A DNA stretch of 64,000 bases from Berghia stephanieae (GCA_034508935.3 CM067445.1:10805185-10869184), one strand, 5' to 3'; shown: positions 1-12,544, numbered from the stretch's first letter. A program made the numbers and translations. The notes: generated from the sequence alone by a model not told the origin.

Positions 1-430
<430 letters not shown>

Positions 431-440
431 TAAAATAAAG

Positions 441-1539
441 GAGAAAGCACTCAAATGAGTCACTACTAAAGCCTTCTCTGTGCAAAATTATAAAACTCTC
501 TCAGGTTCAAAAGCTAAAAAAAAAAATTGGAACATGTTCTTTGGTTTTAAGTTACTTTTTAACGCCATTTAAATGGAAGGTGATGGATTCGCTGGGTTGT
601 TTTTTTGTTTTTTTTATTAGACCAAGGTAACAAGAAGAAAAACAATTTAGGAGAAATGAGACGAGTTCAACAGAGATCAGACTGAAGCCATCTAAAAGTC
701 ACCACACACTGACAATGCTCCATGATCTCTGCCAAAAGGGTCTCACCCAGATGGTAACAAAATAGATTGTTACATTAAATCCTAACACTAACAATGAGAT
801 ATAACGTAGAGTTGATTTACAAAATAAAAATGATATATTTATATATATGGACAGGGCCTCATGCAAAACCATTTAGTCTCAGTCTAGAACAAGAACATAA
901 AACCATGTGGAAAGGACAAATTGAATAGGAAGGTAAAAGAGATAGCGAAACTGCAGAACAATGAAAAATCTGCAGCCAAGGAAGGATCAACATTAATATG
1001 AAAAAATAAATAAATAAATGAATGAATAAATAAATGAGAACGTTTATGTAATGCATTTCCACAGATTTATTGTGCTCGTTACTCTTCCCAATGTTTCATT
1101 TATTCTCCCAACAGACCATATTGGAACATATTTCCAGTTCATACAGTAACAGTTGCCTGTTAAGCATCCTTTTGTTCTAACATTCTTACAATATCCGTCA
1201 CTGCCTATAGCCAGATACACATTTATACTCGAGTCCCTAAAGAGGATTCTACCTACCACCTGAATATTTGCAATAATGTGAAAAGGGTAAAAAAAAATTT
1301 TAATAAACAATTTCATGTCTAGACCCCTCTCCTTCTTCCTATTCAAAAGTAATGCATCTATGCATACAGAGGGCTTCCATGGTTATACCTGAAAAATATG
1401 ATGGATCATAGCAATATATGGTAAAAGTTATATGACTTCAGCTCTTAGAATGCATTTTTACTTATCATACTAAAAAAATAAATAACAAAAAAAATTATAA
1501 TAATAATACTTATAATTTTTTTAAATTTGATGGCACCGG
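441..1539. other. Non-coding AT-rich stretch
   Basis: No frame resembles a protein and no long repeat was recognised. It contains short A-runs and an imperfect AAAT/GAAT stretch near 1000-1035. Confidence 0.6.
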
Positions 1540-1747
1540 GATCTTACTTACTTATCAGAACCAGCGACCACCTGAGCTCTAGCCCTTCGGTCTTGTGCCA
1601 TGACGTAGAAGATAGACGTCTTTTGTAGTTTTTCCAGGTGACTATAAAGTGTGTTACTGATGCTTGGATTTGGTGGGAACACCCAGGATCGATCTCAGTC
1701 CCTTTGCATGTGAAGCAGTACTCTATCAATTGAGCTAGACGGACCCC
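1540..1747 (-). mobile_element. tRNA-derived SINE-like element
   Basis: Read on the minus strand from 1747, a tRNA-like head carries an A-box-like TAGCTCAATTGATAGAG and a B-box-like GATCGATCCTGGG, the two parts of a polymerase III internal promoter. A non-tRNA body of about 130 bases follows towards 1540. Only one good copy was seen in the window, so the outer limits are approximate. Confidence 0.6.
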
Positions 1748-1749
1748 CA

Positions 1750-2400
1750 AAGTGAGTAGCTTATGTTTTTAAACCTCTCAGGGACATAAAAATGTACCAT
1801 TGTTTGTCTTTGTAAATAGTAAATTAATCACAGTCGTCTAGTCTGGATAAAACTAACATATAGATGACACATGTTTCAAACCACAAAAAAGTGACGATTA
1901 AAATATTATGATGTTAACGGAGGAAGAATGGCAATCTGTTGAGAAATAATGATTGTAACACTTTATAGACTTGTGCCATTAGCAGAGTTGTTAATAGAAA
2001 TGTCAGGCAGCCCCAGAGACCAGCGATCACATCGTCCTCCACTGTCCAGTCACTAAACTTGAAGGTAGCCATACGCTACTACTAATGGAAATCATGGTGG
2101 GATTTCTGCTCTATGAAAATTGATCAATTCATTGCCACAACTTCAATATATTATATTATATAACAACTCACTTAGAAAACATGTCGAACAATGATGTGTA
2201 TATTCCAAGACGTGTCGTTGTGTAGGTGGCCTGTCTTAGGAGACCAGCACTCAATCTGTGTAATCAAAGAAAAAAATAGGCATTGATTAATACTCGAAAA
2301 CCGAAGAGAGGGATGTTTAACAGAAATGTCTGTTTTGATTAGTTTGTTGTAAAGAGATAAAAAGTCTGATTATACATGGCATGCATGTGTATGTATAAAA
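1750..2400. other. Non-coding stretch
   Basis: No gene or repeat recognised. It is AT-rich with a short TATA-rich tract near 2150. Confidence 0.5.
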
Positions 2401-2403
2401 TGA

Positions 2404-2632
2404 ATAAATAAAAATGAATAAAATTCTCTTTATTCATCCCATAGGGGAAATTTGTCTCTAGGGTCTATTCCAAGGGAAGACTGGAATAACCCAGGCATTA
2501 GCCGCAGTGCAGCGCCACAAATTGAGCTAGGGCGAGGTGACTTGCTCAAGGCCATACAGCGCAGTGGGTAATCGAACTCGGTACCAATCAGGTACGAAGT
2601 GAAGACCGTACCGCTGAGCCACGCTGTCCCAT
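2404..2632 (-). mobile_element. tRNA-derived SINE, family A, copy 1
   Basis: The tRNA-like head is at the right end. On the minus strand it reads GCGTGGCTCAGCGGTACGG (A box) and GAGTTCGATTACCC (B box). The body contains a GGAATAGACCCTAGAGACAA-like segment and ends at the left with ATGGGATGAATAAAG followed by an A/T-rich tail. Two further copies lie at 9612-9821 and 40303-40522, which supports a dispersed family. Confidence 0.8.
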
Positions 2633-2639
2633 AATGGGT

Positions 2640-3025
2640 ATGGGTGCCTGTATTTCCATTGTAATTGTTCAGGAAAAACGAGGACTTTTACTTTTAATGC
2701 TGTGACTGGTAAAAGCAAACATAACACGAACTACTAATAACCTATCCGATACTATATATGATAAAAATTATTAATCTCCCTGGCTGAAAAAAACACCCAA
2801 AAAACAAACATAAAAACATACAATCCATTGTCGATACTATAACTTTATCAAAGGATGACCAAAAAATTGGTATAAAAAAAAGTTTAAAACTTTATATACA
2901 CATATGAGGTAGTGCCAAATAGTTGTTTTCATAAGATTCACAACAACCAATGATATTCACTCATTGCTACAACTACAACATACATCGATACTAAATTATT
3001 AGGAAAAACTAAGGAAGATATTTGT
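2640..3025. other. Non-coding stretch
   Basis: No gene or repeat recognised. Confidence 0.5.
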
Positions 3026-3175
3026 TTGGATCGTTGTTTTGTTTATTCACCTTAACTACGCCATTCTCACATCTCTCATTCATCTTCAGTGTTTCATTCA
3101 TCGTGTTATGTTGATAAATGGGAACAAATTACCTTTTTTCTTTTTTATTAAATTGAAGCTTACATTCAATTTCCT
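3026..3175 (+). repeat. Single-arm copy of the hammerhead-like foldback repeat
   Basis: This shares the segments CACCTTAACTACGCCA, TCTCTCATTC and AAATTGAAGCTTACATTCAA with the repeats at 13215-13430 and 19218-19489. It is a diverged copy with only one arm. Confidence 0.65.
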
Positions 3176-3955
3176 ATTGTTACTTATTCCAAGAATGGAA
3201 AATAAAATAAAAACTGAAGATCTGGCATCAAAAAACTATTTCTACTTTAATTTCGGTCAGTTTTTTGGGGTTATTTTTAGGGTTTTTTTTGGTTTATTCT
3301 CCATTATTTAACCAAGAGAAACTGATAAGAACGAATATTTTCCTTAATTTTTCCAAATAACTTAGCATTGGGGTATTTTGTGACAAATTTTACTTTTATA
3401 TATAGCATATTCATCAACTGTGCTGAAAACACTTTGTAGGGTCTCCAAACCCATTTTTAAAATTGAACATGTTGGACAAGACAAGTTGCCAGTAAGGTGC
3501 TCCTACAATTATTTTCAAATGAAACAATGCTGCTACCAACCAGATACTCATTTTTCGGTGAGAGAGTGTGAATTCTATTCCTACTACCATCATTGCCTCT
3601 ACCACCATCACTAATACTACTACCAATACTACTAATACTAGCACTATGGCAGCTATTAACTCTCTCCAGTTCATATGAATGGAAAATCAAACAAATTTGT
3701 TCAATTGTCAATCATGGCGAACTCGAGTTAAAGCATTGATGCACAACAACAATAATCATGCCGCTATGTGCTGAAACCATATTATTCAGTGTAAAAACTA
3801 ACTGTGCAATAAATATTCATACTCCCCCCACCCCCCCCCTCCCCCACCCACAGGATCCTATTTACATAATATGCTTGATTACAACTAATCACAGAAACTG
3901 CTCAATAAATGCTCCTGCTGTGCAAAAATAAATTTTGATGTCTAATGTTACAACT

Positions 3956-4195
3956 TTAATCCTTTCCTTTACGAGAATTTTCAGTATTTTCCCAAAATGG
4001 CTGCCTTACCCAGCAGAAAAATTGATTTTTTAAAACTCAAACAAGCTCTCTACAAAAATAATGTTCTGTTCTTATTAATTAAACAAAGATCAATCTTAAA
4101 AGTTTGTGATGTACAAAGTAGATCTGAAAACGAAAAATGTATATTGTGCCGTAACAAATGTGACGATTTTGCTGTAGGTGGTAAGGAAAGGGTTA
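3956..4195. mobile_element. MITE, family with TTAAYCCTTTCCTT termini, copy 1
   Basis: The left end reads TTAATCCTTTCCTTTACGA. The reverse complement of the right end reads TAACCCTTTCCTTACC, giving inverted termini about 16 bases long. The right side shares TGTGACGATTTT and the GGTAA...GAGGGTTAA-type end with the second copy at 49594-49856. The 133-codon open frame beginning at 3997 is produced by this element and its neighbour. Confidence 0.7.
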
Positions 4196-4214
4196 TGTCC
4201 ATACAAATACAGTA

Positions 4215-4395
4215 CAGTCATATCTCTTCAATCCGAACACCTCTGATATCAGCATTTTTTCTGGATTACAAAGACATCCCCATAATGGAATCAGTCCCTA
4301 AACTATACAGAAGAAAAAAAATCGGTCCACAGATTACCTGTCCGGATAATGGAGACATCCGGATTGTGGAATTCCGGATTAAAGAGACGGGACTG
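4215..4395. mobile_element. pogo/Tigger-like non-autonomous DNA transposon
   Basis: The left end is CAGTCATATCTCTTCAATCC and the reverse complement of the right end is CAGTCCCGTCTCTTTAATCC. The 181-base element is flanked by TA on both sides (4213-4214 and 4396-4397). A CAGT start, TA duplication and short length fit the pogo/Tigger branch of the Tc1-mariner superfamily. It sits directly beside the MITE at 3956-4195. Confidence 0.75.
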
Positions 4396-4781
4396 TAATT
4401 TGTGAGGTTACACGGATACAACTAAAACAGGACGAATAACAAACTATATAGTGCTTTGAAACATTTTAAAAAATTCTTTCAATATGGAAATACAAATTTT
4501 TTTAAATCATTTGTAAAAATAATAAAATCATTCTTGCAGTCTTCCCTTTGTAATGCTTTCAAGATTAACCTGCATTACATCAACAGAAATTCAAAAGGAC
4601 ACAATGCAAGAATTCTATATTTTTGTAGAAAAGGGGGAAAAAAACCACATACCCTGTGTACACACCAGTCAGCCCTCATTTTTCAAGATGGTAAAGAATG
4701 CATGAAAACTAGTTTTGTGTTGTTTCTTGGCTCCATCAGCACCTGGGGGAGGGAAAAAAAATCAAAACAATATGTAAATTT

Positions 4782-4994
4782 AGGGAATGAGATTAGCGGA
4801 AGAGTAGCGTCCCTTGAGTGGACGTCACCTTACAGAGAGAACGTCAAAATGGTTTTGCACATGCATCTCTCTCATCCTCGCTTTCGGTGAAGTGTCTCAT
4901 GCCGCACAACCAACATGACGTTCTCTCTCTAATAACTTTTCCGCTCGTGACTTCCAATCAAGGGATGCTACTCTTCCGCTATTCTCATTCCCTA
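4782..4994. mobile_element. MITE with inverted termini of about 80 bases
   Basis: The left end reads AGGGAATGAGATTAGCGGAA. The reverse complement of the right end reads AGGGAATGAGAATAGCGGAA, and similarity continues inwards through AGAGTAGCRTCCCTTGA and AGAGAACGTCA. It is an almost complete palindrome, as expected of a foldback MITE. The superfamily is not clear. Confidence 0.75.
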
Positions 4995-5479
4995 TACAAT
5001 AATTCCTTTGGTCCTTTTTAAATATTAAAACTGTTGATGCATATTCATAGTAATAATATTTCGTTAATATGAATATCCCAAACGCACACTTATCAAAATG
5101 AATTCACAACACTTTACTCTTTGCTATGGCCCATATATAAATGCTCAGGTTGTTGGAGGTTTATTATTCCAATATTTAAAAATATATATATATTTTCAGA
5201 ATTCCCTTTCCATTGAGAAATTGGTTTCAAGATCTGTTTAGTAAAGACCTGCGATGTCACAGAGGTCAGCTGTGGTGCAGTCCTGTAAAAGTGAGCAAAA
5301 GAGGGTAATTATATTGTTCAAGGATAAAACAAGATGCCTGATCCATCCAGCCATCTCATCGCTTAAAAAATAAAGAATATTATAAGACACTTTAACCTTT
5401 ACCCTTTGAGATCAATCATTATCAATCCTCATCATAATAACCTCACCCCATCATCAAGATCTTTACGACCACAAAAACC

Positions 5480-5780
5480 ACTAGTTTAAAAAAAAAAAAG
5501 TCTTCTAGAGCTATAAGCCCCATGGAGCCAGAGTTTATCTATAACGTGAAAATGGACAGCAGCAATTGCTTGTTACCTTTGGACAGGATGCTAGACTACT
5601 GCAAAGAACTTTCTGCCAGGTCTAACCAATCCAGCTCCCCAATCATCGGTCACCCCAATCACTGGTCGGTAGGCATTGGGGGGAGGGGGTCAGAGACAAC
5701 CACTACTAACTCAGACTAGAAATAACAGTGATGACCTACCACTCAGCTGCATTCGATTCTTGACAAGATCCAAGGGTTGG
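5480..5780. repeat. Dispersed repeat F, diverged copy
   Basis: This shares, in the same order, a CCATGGAGC...AGAGTTTATC segment, an AGCAATTGCTTGTTAC-like segment, CTTTCTGCCAG and an AGCTGCATT segment with 56100-56400. There the repeat ends in a tRNA-like head. A degraded tRNA-derived SINE is the likely explanation. Confidence 0.5.
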
Positions 5781-5978
5781 ACGAACAGTGTGGCACCCAT
5801 TCTGAATAAAATGGGGAAGAAAAGATATTTAAAAAAAAATCAGATGCAAAATGAAGACCATTTCTGTCTCTGTAAGTTTATTCCAGTATCATTTATGATA
5901 CAATGTTAAGTGGAATCTTTATAAAGTTATAACCTCTGGACAAGAAAGATTGGTTGACTTAATCCATTATCAGGGTTT

Positions 5979-6283
5979 CGGCTATGTGGTCTTGTGGTAT
6001 GACTCGCTTTCGGATCAGAAGGTCCTGGATCCGAGCCTCACTCAGTGCATAGTTAAGTCATTGGAAAAGACTCTTTACTCACATTCTCTCACCGTACTCG
6101 GGTGTAAAATGAGTATCTGGCTGTTAACAGTATTGTCTCTGTTGGGAAAAAAAAATATGTATTATTGCCTAGCAGGTGTCATGTTTCGTTCTTTATGTTA
6201 CATGTTGCTGTTGGTCAGGGACCCTTTGTAAAGTGCTTTTAGCACGTTTAGTGGATATTTCGCTATATAAAAGCTCAATTATT
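5979..6283 (+). mobile_element. tRNA-derived SINE, family B, copy 1
   Basis: The head CGGCTATGTGGTCTTGTGG (A-box region) and TGGATCCGAGCC (B-box region) precede a body with TACTCACATTCTCTCACCGTA and GTCAGGGACC. It ends in GTGGATATTTCGCTATATAA followed by AGCTCAATT and an ATT-rich tail. At least eight full or partial copies lie in the window. Confidence 0.85.
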
Positions 6284-6539
6284 ATTATTTTATTGCCAAT
6301 TCAGATGGAAAAAATTGACGGACCTTTCTGAGTGCTTAACTCCAGTAAAAAGACATTTTATGTAATTACTTTTTGTTCTGTTCAGCAGGTAATTGGAAAA
6401 TATACTGAGGGTTTCTTACATATTGAATTCCGTAAACATTCGGAAAATTGACAACCTTGCATTATCAATGGAGCACATATAGATAAAGATAAAGATGATT
6501 TGGGACCAACTGGAGGTGTTCACTTTAAGCAGAAATGGA

Positions 6540-6794
6540 CTTTAAGTGTAGCCATCGTTATGTTATAGCCTGATACTGAAATAAAAAAGGACTGGCACTT
6601 TGACGTCATTATTTGGTTTTTGCACCGCCTAGAGAGTTGTCGTTAGTAGAGCTCATGGAAACAAGTCGTTTCATTGGTTGAACTATTGAATACAAGTCAC
6701 GATTTGTTTTCTTTTGTGGCAAAAGACTGGCATTTTGACGTCATTTTTTGGTCAGTATCAGGCCATAACGTTACGAAGGCCACGCTTTAAGAGT
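6540..6794. mobile_element. MITE with inverted termini of about 40 bases
   Basis: The left end contains GTTATGTTATAGCCTGATAC and the reverse complement of the right end contains GTAACGTTATGGCCTGATAC. An inner GACTGGCAYTTTGACGTCAT segment occurs near both ends, here as a direct repeat. Confidence 0.65.
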
Positions 6795-7079
6795 GTTGAT
6801 ATTATGCAAATTCCACTGTACTACTAATAAAATATCAGACACTGCTACCCAATCACTGTTCAGTGGACCAGAGGAGGGAAGATAGAAGAATAATCATATC
6901 CAGTGTCTATGTGTGAATAGATAAATATCCACAAAGTCTTTCATCTTAAATTTTTAAAGTCTCGTCAATGTAGTGGGATTAGGAACTCTAAAACATACAC
7001 ATCAATCCACTTGAAAAATGAAAATCAAGCTCATAATTTGTATTCAGTTATCAGATTTGTAATTATATGTGATATTGAT

Positions 7080-7230
7080 TGATCAAATTAAGCTACAGGA
7101 AACGTCCCCCCCCCCCCCCCACCCCCCACCCACACACACACACACACACTTACACACATTAAACATCATACACACTTTTTCAGATTTTTTAAATCTATAA
7201 CCAGTGCCCGCCTCCCTATTTTTCATTTTC
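7080..7230. repeat. Poly-C/CA tract with a fragment of the foldback family at 41.2 kb
   Basis: A run of C (about 7107-7130) is followed by CA units. After these, CATACACACTTTTTCAGAT and CCAGTGCCCGCCTCCCT match one arm and flank of the palindromic family seen at 41232, 42350 and 45025. Confidence 0.6.
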
Positions 7231-7499
7231 ACTTCCTTCCATATTGCTTTCCTTGTGCATATTAATATTTTTATCACATCACAACCGGGATGAGAAAACA
7301 AGGCAGTGAATGAAGATTATAAATAATTCATGACCAAGGTCAATGTTAATAGTAAAATGTTGACCATAGTGGCAGGGTTGACATTAGACATGGTCAGCAT
7401 CACCTAATAGATGATACTGGCCATGGTCCAAGCCAATCTGTAGCACCTCCATCCCCAAACCTTCTCTGACGGGCCTGACGGTAAGATTACGTCAAATGT

Positions 7500-8165
<666 letters not shown>

Positions 8166-8747
8166 GCATGGACTCACACACAAAGAGCCACGCCTAAATG
8201 CTCCATATCACGGATTTCAGTGCCTACCTTTTGTATTATATATCACGACTTAATCATTATTCATGAGAGGACGGACATCTGCATATTTGTTTACTCAGCA
8301 ATTTCTTATCATTTCTACATCTATTGACTGATCGTCATTGATTTGTATATCAAGACACGGTCCAGTATACATTTGACACAAATGCCTAGTGATGTTTGAT
8401 AAATATTATGCATAATAACTACTATAATAACCAAAAACACACTCAGTGTAAAAAAACAAACAAAAAAACTGAGAAAAGATTACTGGCTGGTGACAGTTTC
8501 CTGCACAGACATATATACAACTAAAAACTTACAACTTAATCTTGAAAATGACCCTTGACCCTTGACACTATAAAAAATACATTGTTTATCTATTGCACTT
8601 GACACGACATGCTTCAAGCAGTGTCAAGTTGATTGGGGAAAAAAGATTAGACTATAACCGTAAAGAAGGTTAAGCATTAATTGTTGAAACAAACCAAGTA
8701 CTTGATTCATTGTTAAACAAATGCTTGTTTTTTTCACCTATCTTTAA
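8166..8747. other. Non-coding stretch
   Basis: No gene or repeat recognised. Confidence 0.5.
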
Positions 8748-8937
8748 CCAGTTAACCCCCGTACTCTGGAAAAACATGCATTTAAAAAATTGGCCAGAAA
8801 ACTCGTCCTTCAAATATCATCTTGACATAAACTCTCAGAACCCGAGAAGGTTCATTTAAATTGATTGATATGTGAAGGGTGAGTTTTCTGGGCCAAATTT
8901 TTAAATACAAGAGTAAGGCAGTTGACTAGTTAAAAAC
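8748..8937. mobile_element. Palindromic MITE
   Basis: The left arm TTTAACCAGTTAACCCCCGT continues into TTTAAAAAATTGGCCAGAAA. The reverse complement of the right arm reads TTTAACTAGTCAACTGCC and then TTTAAAAATTTGGCCCAGAA. The arms are about 75 bases long around a short centre. Confidence 0.75.
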
Positions 8938-9455
8938 AGATAAGCTGATGATCACTTAAAGCTCTTAAAAATCCCAACATTCAACAAACAAAAAAAAACA
9001 GCAGGATTCTTAACCTACTGGCCTTAGTTTCAAATAAAGAAAATCCAAAAGATATGAAACAACACAACAGGACTGTTTGAATTACAATTATGTGCTTGCA
9101 AGACGCCTGGATAACAGAAACCTGAGCAGAAAAAGTAGGACAACCAGTAAGAGAGAAGATTTTATACAGAGAAAAGTATTTCATTCACATCCTATTTTAT
9201 CCCTCACAAGGCCTGAGCAAAAACCAAGTCAACTTACTATGGGAGAGAAAAAGAGAGTGACTCAGAAAGGGAAAAAAAAAGGGGATAGAAGAACTTATAA
9301 GTAGCCCCATCAAACACCTTACAACAATTACTGTGTCCTTCTCTTCCTTCTCTTTCCTATAACTGACTCACTTGGAATGAAATTACTGCTAAAGTTACAA
9401 ATCTTGAAGAAAAATAAAATTATGGTGGGTTTTTTTCATAGATTACTAGTGGGAA
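8938..9455. other. Non-coding stretch
   Basis: A-rich. The open frames here show no family features. Confidence 0.5.
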
Positions 9456-9609
9456 TTGTTGAAAAAACCTGCCCTATTCATCTGATATTGCCTCATGCGA
9501 CTTCCATCTCTTCCCCAAGGTGAAAGATATGCTGCAAGGTCAACTATTTGAATATGAAGACCAAATCAAAGAGGCGACGAGGGATGCAATCATGGCCTTG
9601 GACACATAG
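9455..9609 (+). pseudogene. Mariner transposase C-terminal fragment, second family
   Basis: One reading frame gives NLPYSSDIASCDFHLFPKV, then a charged helix-like tail and a stop at about 9607-9609. The Y-S-x-D-x-A-x-C-D-F-x-L-F-P-K pattern is the end of a mariner DD34D transposase, around the third catalytic aspartate. It differs from the S-P-D-L-A-P-S-D-Y-H-L-F version in the copies at 20-24 kb, so this is another mariner lineage. Nothing upstream is recognisable as the rest of the gene, and a SINE begins exactly at its end. Confidence 0.7.
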
Positions 9610-9611
9610 AA

Positions 9612-9821
9612 TTCCCTTTATTCATCCCATTGGGGAAATTTGTCTCTAGGATCTATTCCAAGTGAAGACTGGAATAAGCCAAGCATCATCCGCATTGCGC
9701 ACCACAAATTGAGCAAGGGCGAGGTGCCTTACTCAAGACCACACAGATGAGCAGTGTGTGATCGAACTCGATACCTTTCAGGTACGAAGCAAAGACCGTA
9801 CCGCTAAGCCACGCTGCCTCA
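9612..9821 (-). mobile_element. tRNA-derived SINE, family A, copy 2
   Basis: Same layout as the copy at 2404. The tail side, CCCTTTATTCATCCCATTGG, is at the left. The tRNA-like head, with minus-strand GCGTGGCTTAGCGGTACGG and GAGTTCGATCAC, is at the right. It abuts the mariner fragment. Confidence 0.8.
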
Positions 9822-10015
9822 ACCACTAGTCACGATCTTTGATCAATGGGTACACTAAATGCATAAAAGGTCCTCTTATATTCCCAGGCCCAGACATGGT
9901 GTTATTCAATAAGAGAAAACCATCTTATTCTCGAACAGTAATCACAGCGCTTTCACTTTTATTTTTTCAGAAGTAAGCTAAATAAACCCTTTTAAATATT
10001 CTAAAAGTTAAAAGT

Positions 10016-10018
<3 letters not shown>

Positions 10019-10080
<62 letters not shown>
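10019..10080. repeat. (TA)n microsatellite
   Basis: About 30 uninterrupted TA units. Confidence 0.97.
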
Positions 10081-10083
<3 letters not shown>

Positions 10084-10087
10084 GCAA

Positions 10088-10155
10088 TCATTATTGCCAG
10101 ACATGTCTGTCAATAAAGAAAAATGATTATTGGCAGACACCTGTCTGGCAATAAC
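10088..10155. repeat. Short inverted repeat TTATTGCCAGACA
   Basis: TTATTGCCAGACA (about 10090) and its reverse complement TGTCTGGCAATAA (about 10142) face each other. A third TTATTGCCAGACA occurs near 11999. This could be the ends of a small DNA element, but no other part of one is recognised. Confidence 0.4.
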
Positions 10156-10200
10156 GAAAAGGCCAGGCTTTTGGTTATTGCAAGACAACAAATAACTAAA

Positions 10201-10744
10201 TAATCTTTAATAAATGCCGTGGTAATTTGTGTCACAAATCAGTTGTGATATTTAACACATGATGAAAGTAAATAGTGCTCAAATGCCAAATCCAGCTTAT
10301 TTAAAAAAGCAAAAGGACCAATGAAAAGTGAGTTTTTGACACTTCGAACTGAAAACATCAAACTGGCAATTCCGCCTTTTTCTTTTCAACCAACAAGAAT
10401 CTTGTTAATCAGCGAATCGGTTCTAGTCCACCAACCATTACAAATTTCACTACCTACCTACCTGTCAACTTTATTGATCTTCTTTAGTTTCTATAATCTG
10501 TTCGATCTGACCACAATTTTAGGGATATTGATGATGGCAGGGGATTTGTTTATATCGCAGACGGGTTTCGTGCGAGATGTAACGGGATGATTTAAAATGC
10601 CGCAAAATTTGGAGGTTCATCGGTTGAACAATCTGACAATCAAAAAAATCATAAACAATAAAGATAAAAAGCCAGAAAGGAAAGGGAGGGAGGAGGGTTA
10701 AATTTTTCAACAGTCTACAGAAGAAGAATGTAGATTTATTTATT
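10201..10744. other. Non-coding stretch
   Basis: No gene or repeat recognised. Confidence 0.5.
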
Positions 10745-10756
10745 TATTTATCTATT

Positions 10757-11164
10757 TACAGCCCTAGAAGTGATTCAGGAAAATATTTTCCCCTGCTTTC
10801 CCCTGCTTTTTCCTGGTTTTTTCCAGGCTCTGGAGAGAATTTTAAGGTAGTATTTTCAAGCATGCTCATCAAATCTAGAGCAGTTACCATTGCCAATAAT
10901 GTGTTCCATGAGGGATATACCAGTATCTGTGGGAAACCCTATTACAAATACAAGATAGACCTTAAATCGACAAAGCTTTCAAATTCTAAAAGAAATGGCT
11001 TAAGAAGACATTTTGGGTTGTTGTTCACCTGGATTTTTCTCACTGTCTTTTCCCGGCCCAAGGCAATTTTCACAGATTTTCCCGACTTTTCCCGGTCGGG
11101 AATTTTCAAAATAAAACTCCCGGCTTTTCCTGGTTTTCCCGACCCACTTCGAGGCCTGTATTTA
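10757..11164. mobile_element. hAT-like non-autonomous element
   Basis: The left end reads CAGCCCTAGAAGTGATTCAG and the reverse complement of the right end reads CAGGCCTCGAAGTGGGTCGG. Inside both ends are repeated CCCGGTTTTTCC-like tracts. A CAG-G-starting terminus of this kind is common in hAT elements. Flanking TATTTA on both sides is a possible target duplication, but an exact 8-base one is not clear. Confidence 0.5.
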
Positions 11165-11700
11165 GGTGTAAACTGAGTCAACAGGGGATTCTTGTCAGCG
11201 TAGTGATCTGACTGTCAATAATAATGATGTGTCATTGCACACTTAAAAAAGAGTACAACTAGCCACTAGCTACTATGTATACACATACCTGTCTAAGAGA
11301 AAAAGATTTCAAAATTTGACCACTAAAAAAAAAAAAACAACAACAACAACAAACAACCTTTCCTTCTGTTTTTTTAAATCTTTTTTGTTTTTTGAACGAG
11401 TCTATTTGTTTTCTCCTTGTTTGTTTGGCCTTGTTCCGTTTCTGAACATGAATTCTTATTTCTTAAACTTGTTTTTTTTTTGTGTGTTTGTTTATTTGTT
11501 TGGTTTTTTTTTTCTATATCTGACCATTTGATCGCCCTCTGATTTTTAAAAATGTTTGCTTGCTTTTTAAATATATTTATTCTTATAGTATATACTTTTT
11601 GAGATTAAAGTGGGGACGAATATTAAAAGAAAAAAAAGGGGGTGCAGGTGGATGGGGCATTTATTATTTGCAACGCTCTGTAGAAAGAAGACAACAACAA
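11165..11700. other. Non-coding stretch with poly-T tracts
   Basis: No gene recognised. There are several T-rich runs between 11360 and 11530. Confidence 0.5.
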
Positions 11701-11704
11701 AAAG

Positions 11705-11795
11705 TGGCGGAACCAGGATTCGAACACACAGCTTCGATTCCAACAAGCCATCTAAGGCAGACGACTTCACCATTCGGCCATGACACCTCGATGAA
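11705..11795 (-). pseudogene. tRNA-Ser-like sequence (SINE head or tRNA pseudogene)
   Basis: The minus strand reads TCATGGCCGAATGGTGAAGT (A-box region) and GTGTTCGAATCCTGG (T-arm with B box), with spacing that leaves room for a variable arm as in serine tRNAs. The two acceptor-stem sides do not pair, so it is not a working tRNA. Confidence 0.5.
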
Positions 11796-12301
11796 TGTTG
11801 ACGCATATTGTGTATAGATAGTAATCTACTACTACTATCCATCAACAGATTTATTGTTGGTTAATTTTATGCTTTTATTGATATTTTATCAACTTTACTT
11901 ATTTCTATGTGCATTACTAAACTTTCCATATTCTGGAATGTAGATAAATGTTTAAAAGAGCAGAGTTTTGAAAAAGTGTCTGTGTATAATCGCCCATCGT
12001 TATTGCCAGACATATAAAAATTCATAGTGTTTTTATGCACCACTGTTGACAGTCTATCTTAACGGATCTTTTTTATACACCTCCTTCACGCATGCGCATT
12101 CCACCCAATTTCATCAGCAAAGCTGTGTTTCTATATTTGGACATGGTAAAAGTTATATTGTGACATCTGTACATCTTTGTTAATAAATTTTTTAAAAATA
12201 ATAATAATTTAAAAAATCGAAATATAAAACCAGAAAATAGAAGTTGCATTGAAGGTAAAATAACGTTTAAGAAAGACCTTATTAAATGTTATGAACAGTT
12301 A

Positions 12302-12372
12302 GGTGACTCCGTAGCGCAGTGGACAAGCTGTCAGACTTTAACCTTGAAAGTGGGTTTGATTCCCATTGTGGA
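12302..12372 (+). pseudogene. tRNA-like sequence (SINE head or tRNA pseudogene)
   Basis: CTCCGTAGCGCAGTGGACAA resembles the D-arm and A box of an elongator tRNA. A seven-base anticodon-like loop follows, and GTGGGTTTGATTCCCAT forms a good T-arm. The acceptor stem pairs poorly and the 3' side runs into T-rich DNA, so function is unlikely. Confidence 0.45.
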
Positions 12373-12459
12373 CATTTTTTTAAAATTTTATTTTAATGAG
12401 AAAGAAATCATTTTTGTTGTTATAGTTACTGGACATATTTTTTATAACTTAAATAAATC

Positions 12460-12509
12460 TATTATTATTATTATTATTATGATTATTATTATTATTAATA
12501 TCATTATTA

Positions 12510-12544
<35 letters not shown>

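Noticed and set aside
3997-4398. 133-codon open frame
   Set aside because: It lies wholly within a MITE and a pogo-like element.
11705-12372. Two tRNA-like sequences considered as true tRNA genes
   Set aside because: Box A and box B are good, but acceptor stems do not pair, so they are called pseudogenes or SINE heads.
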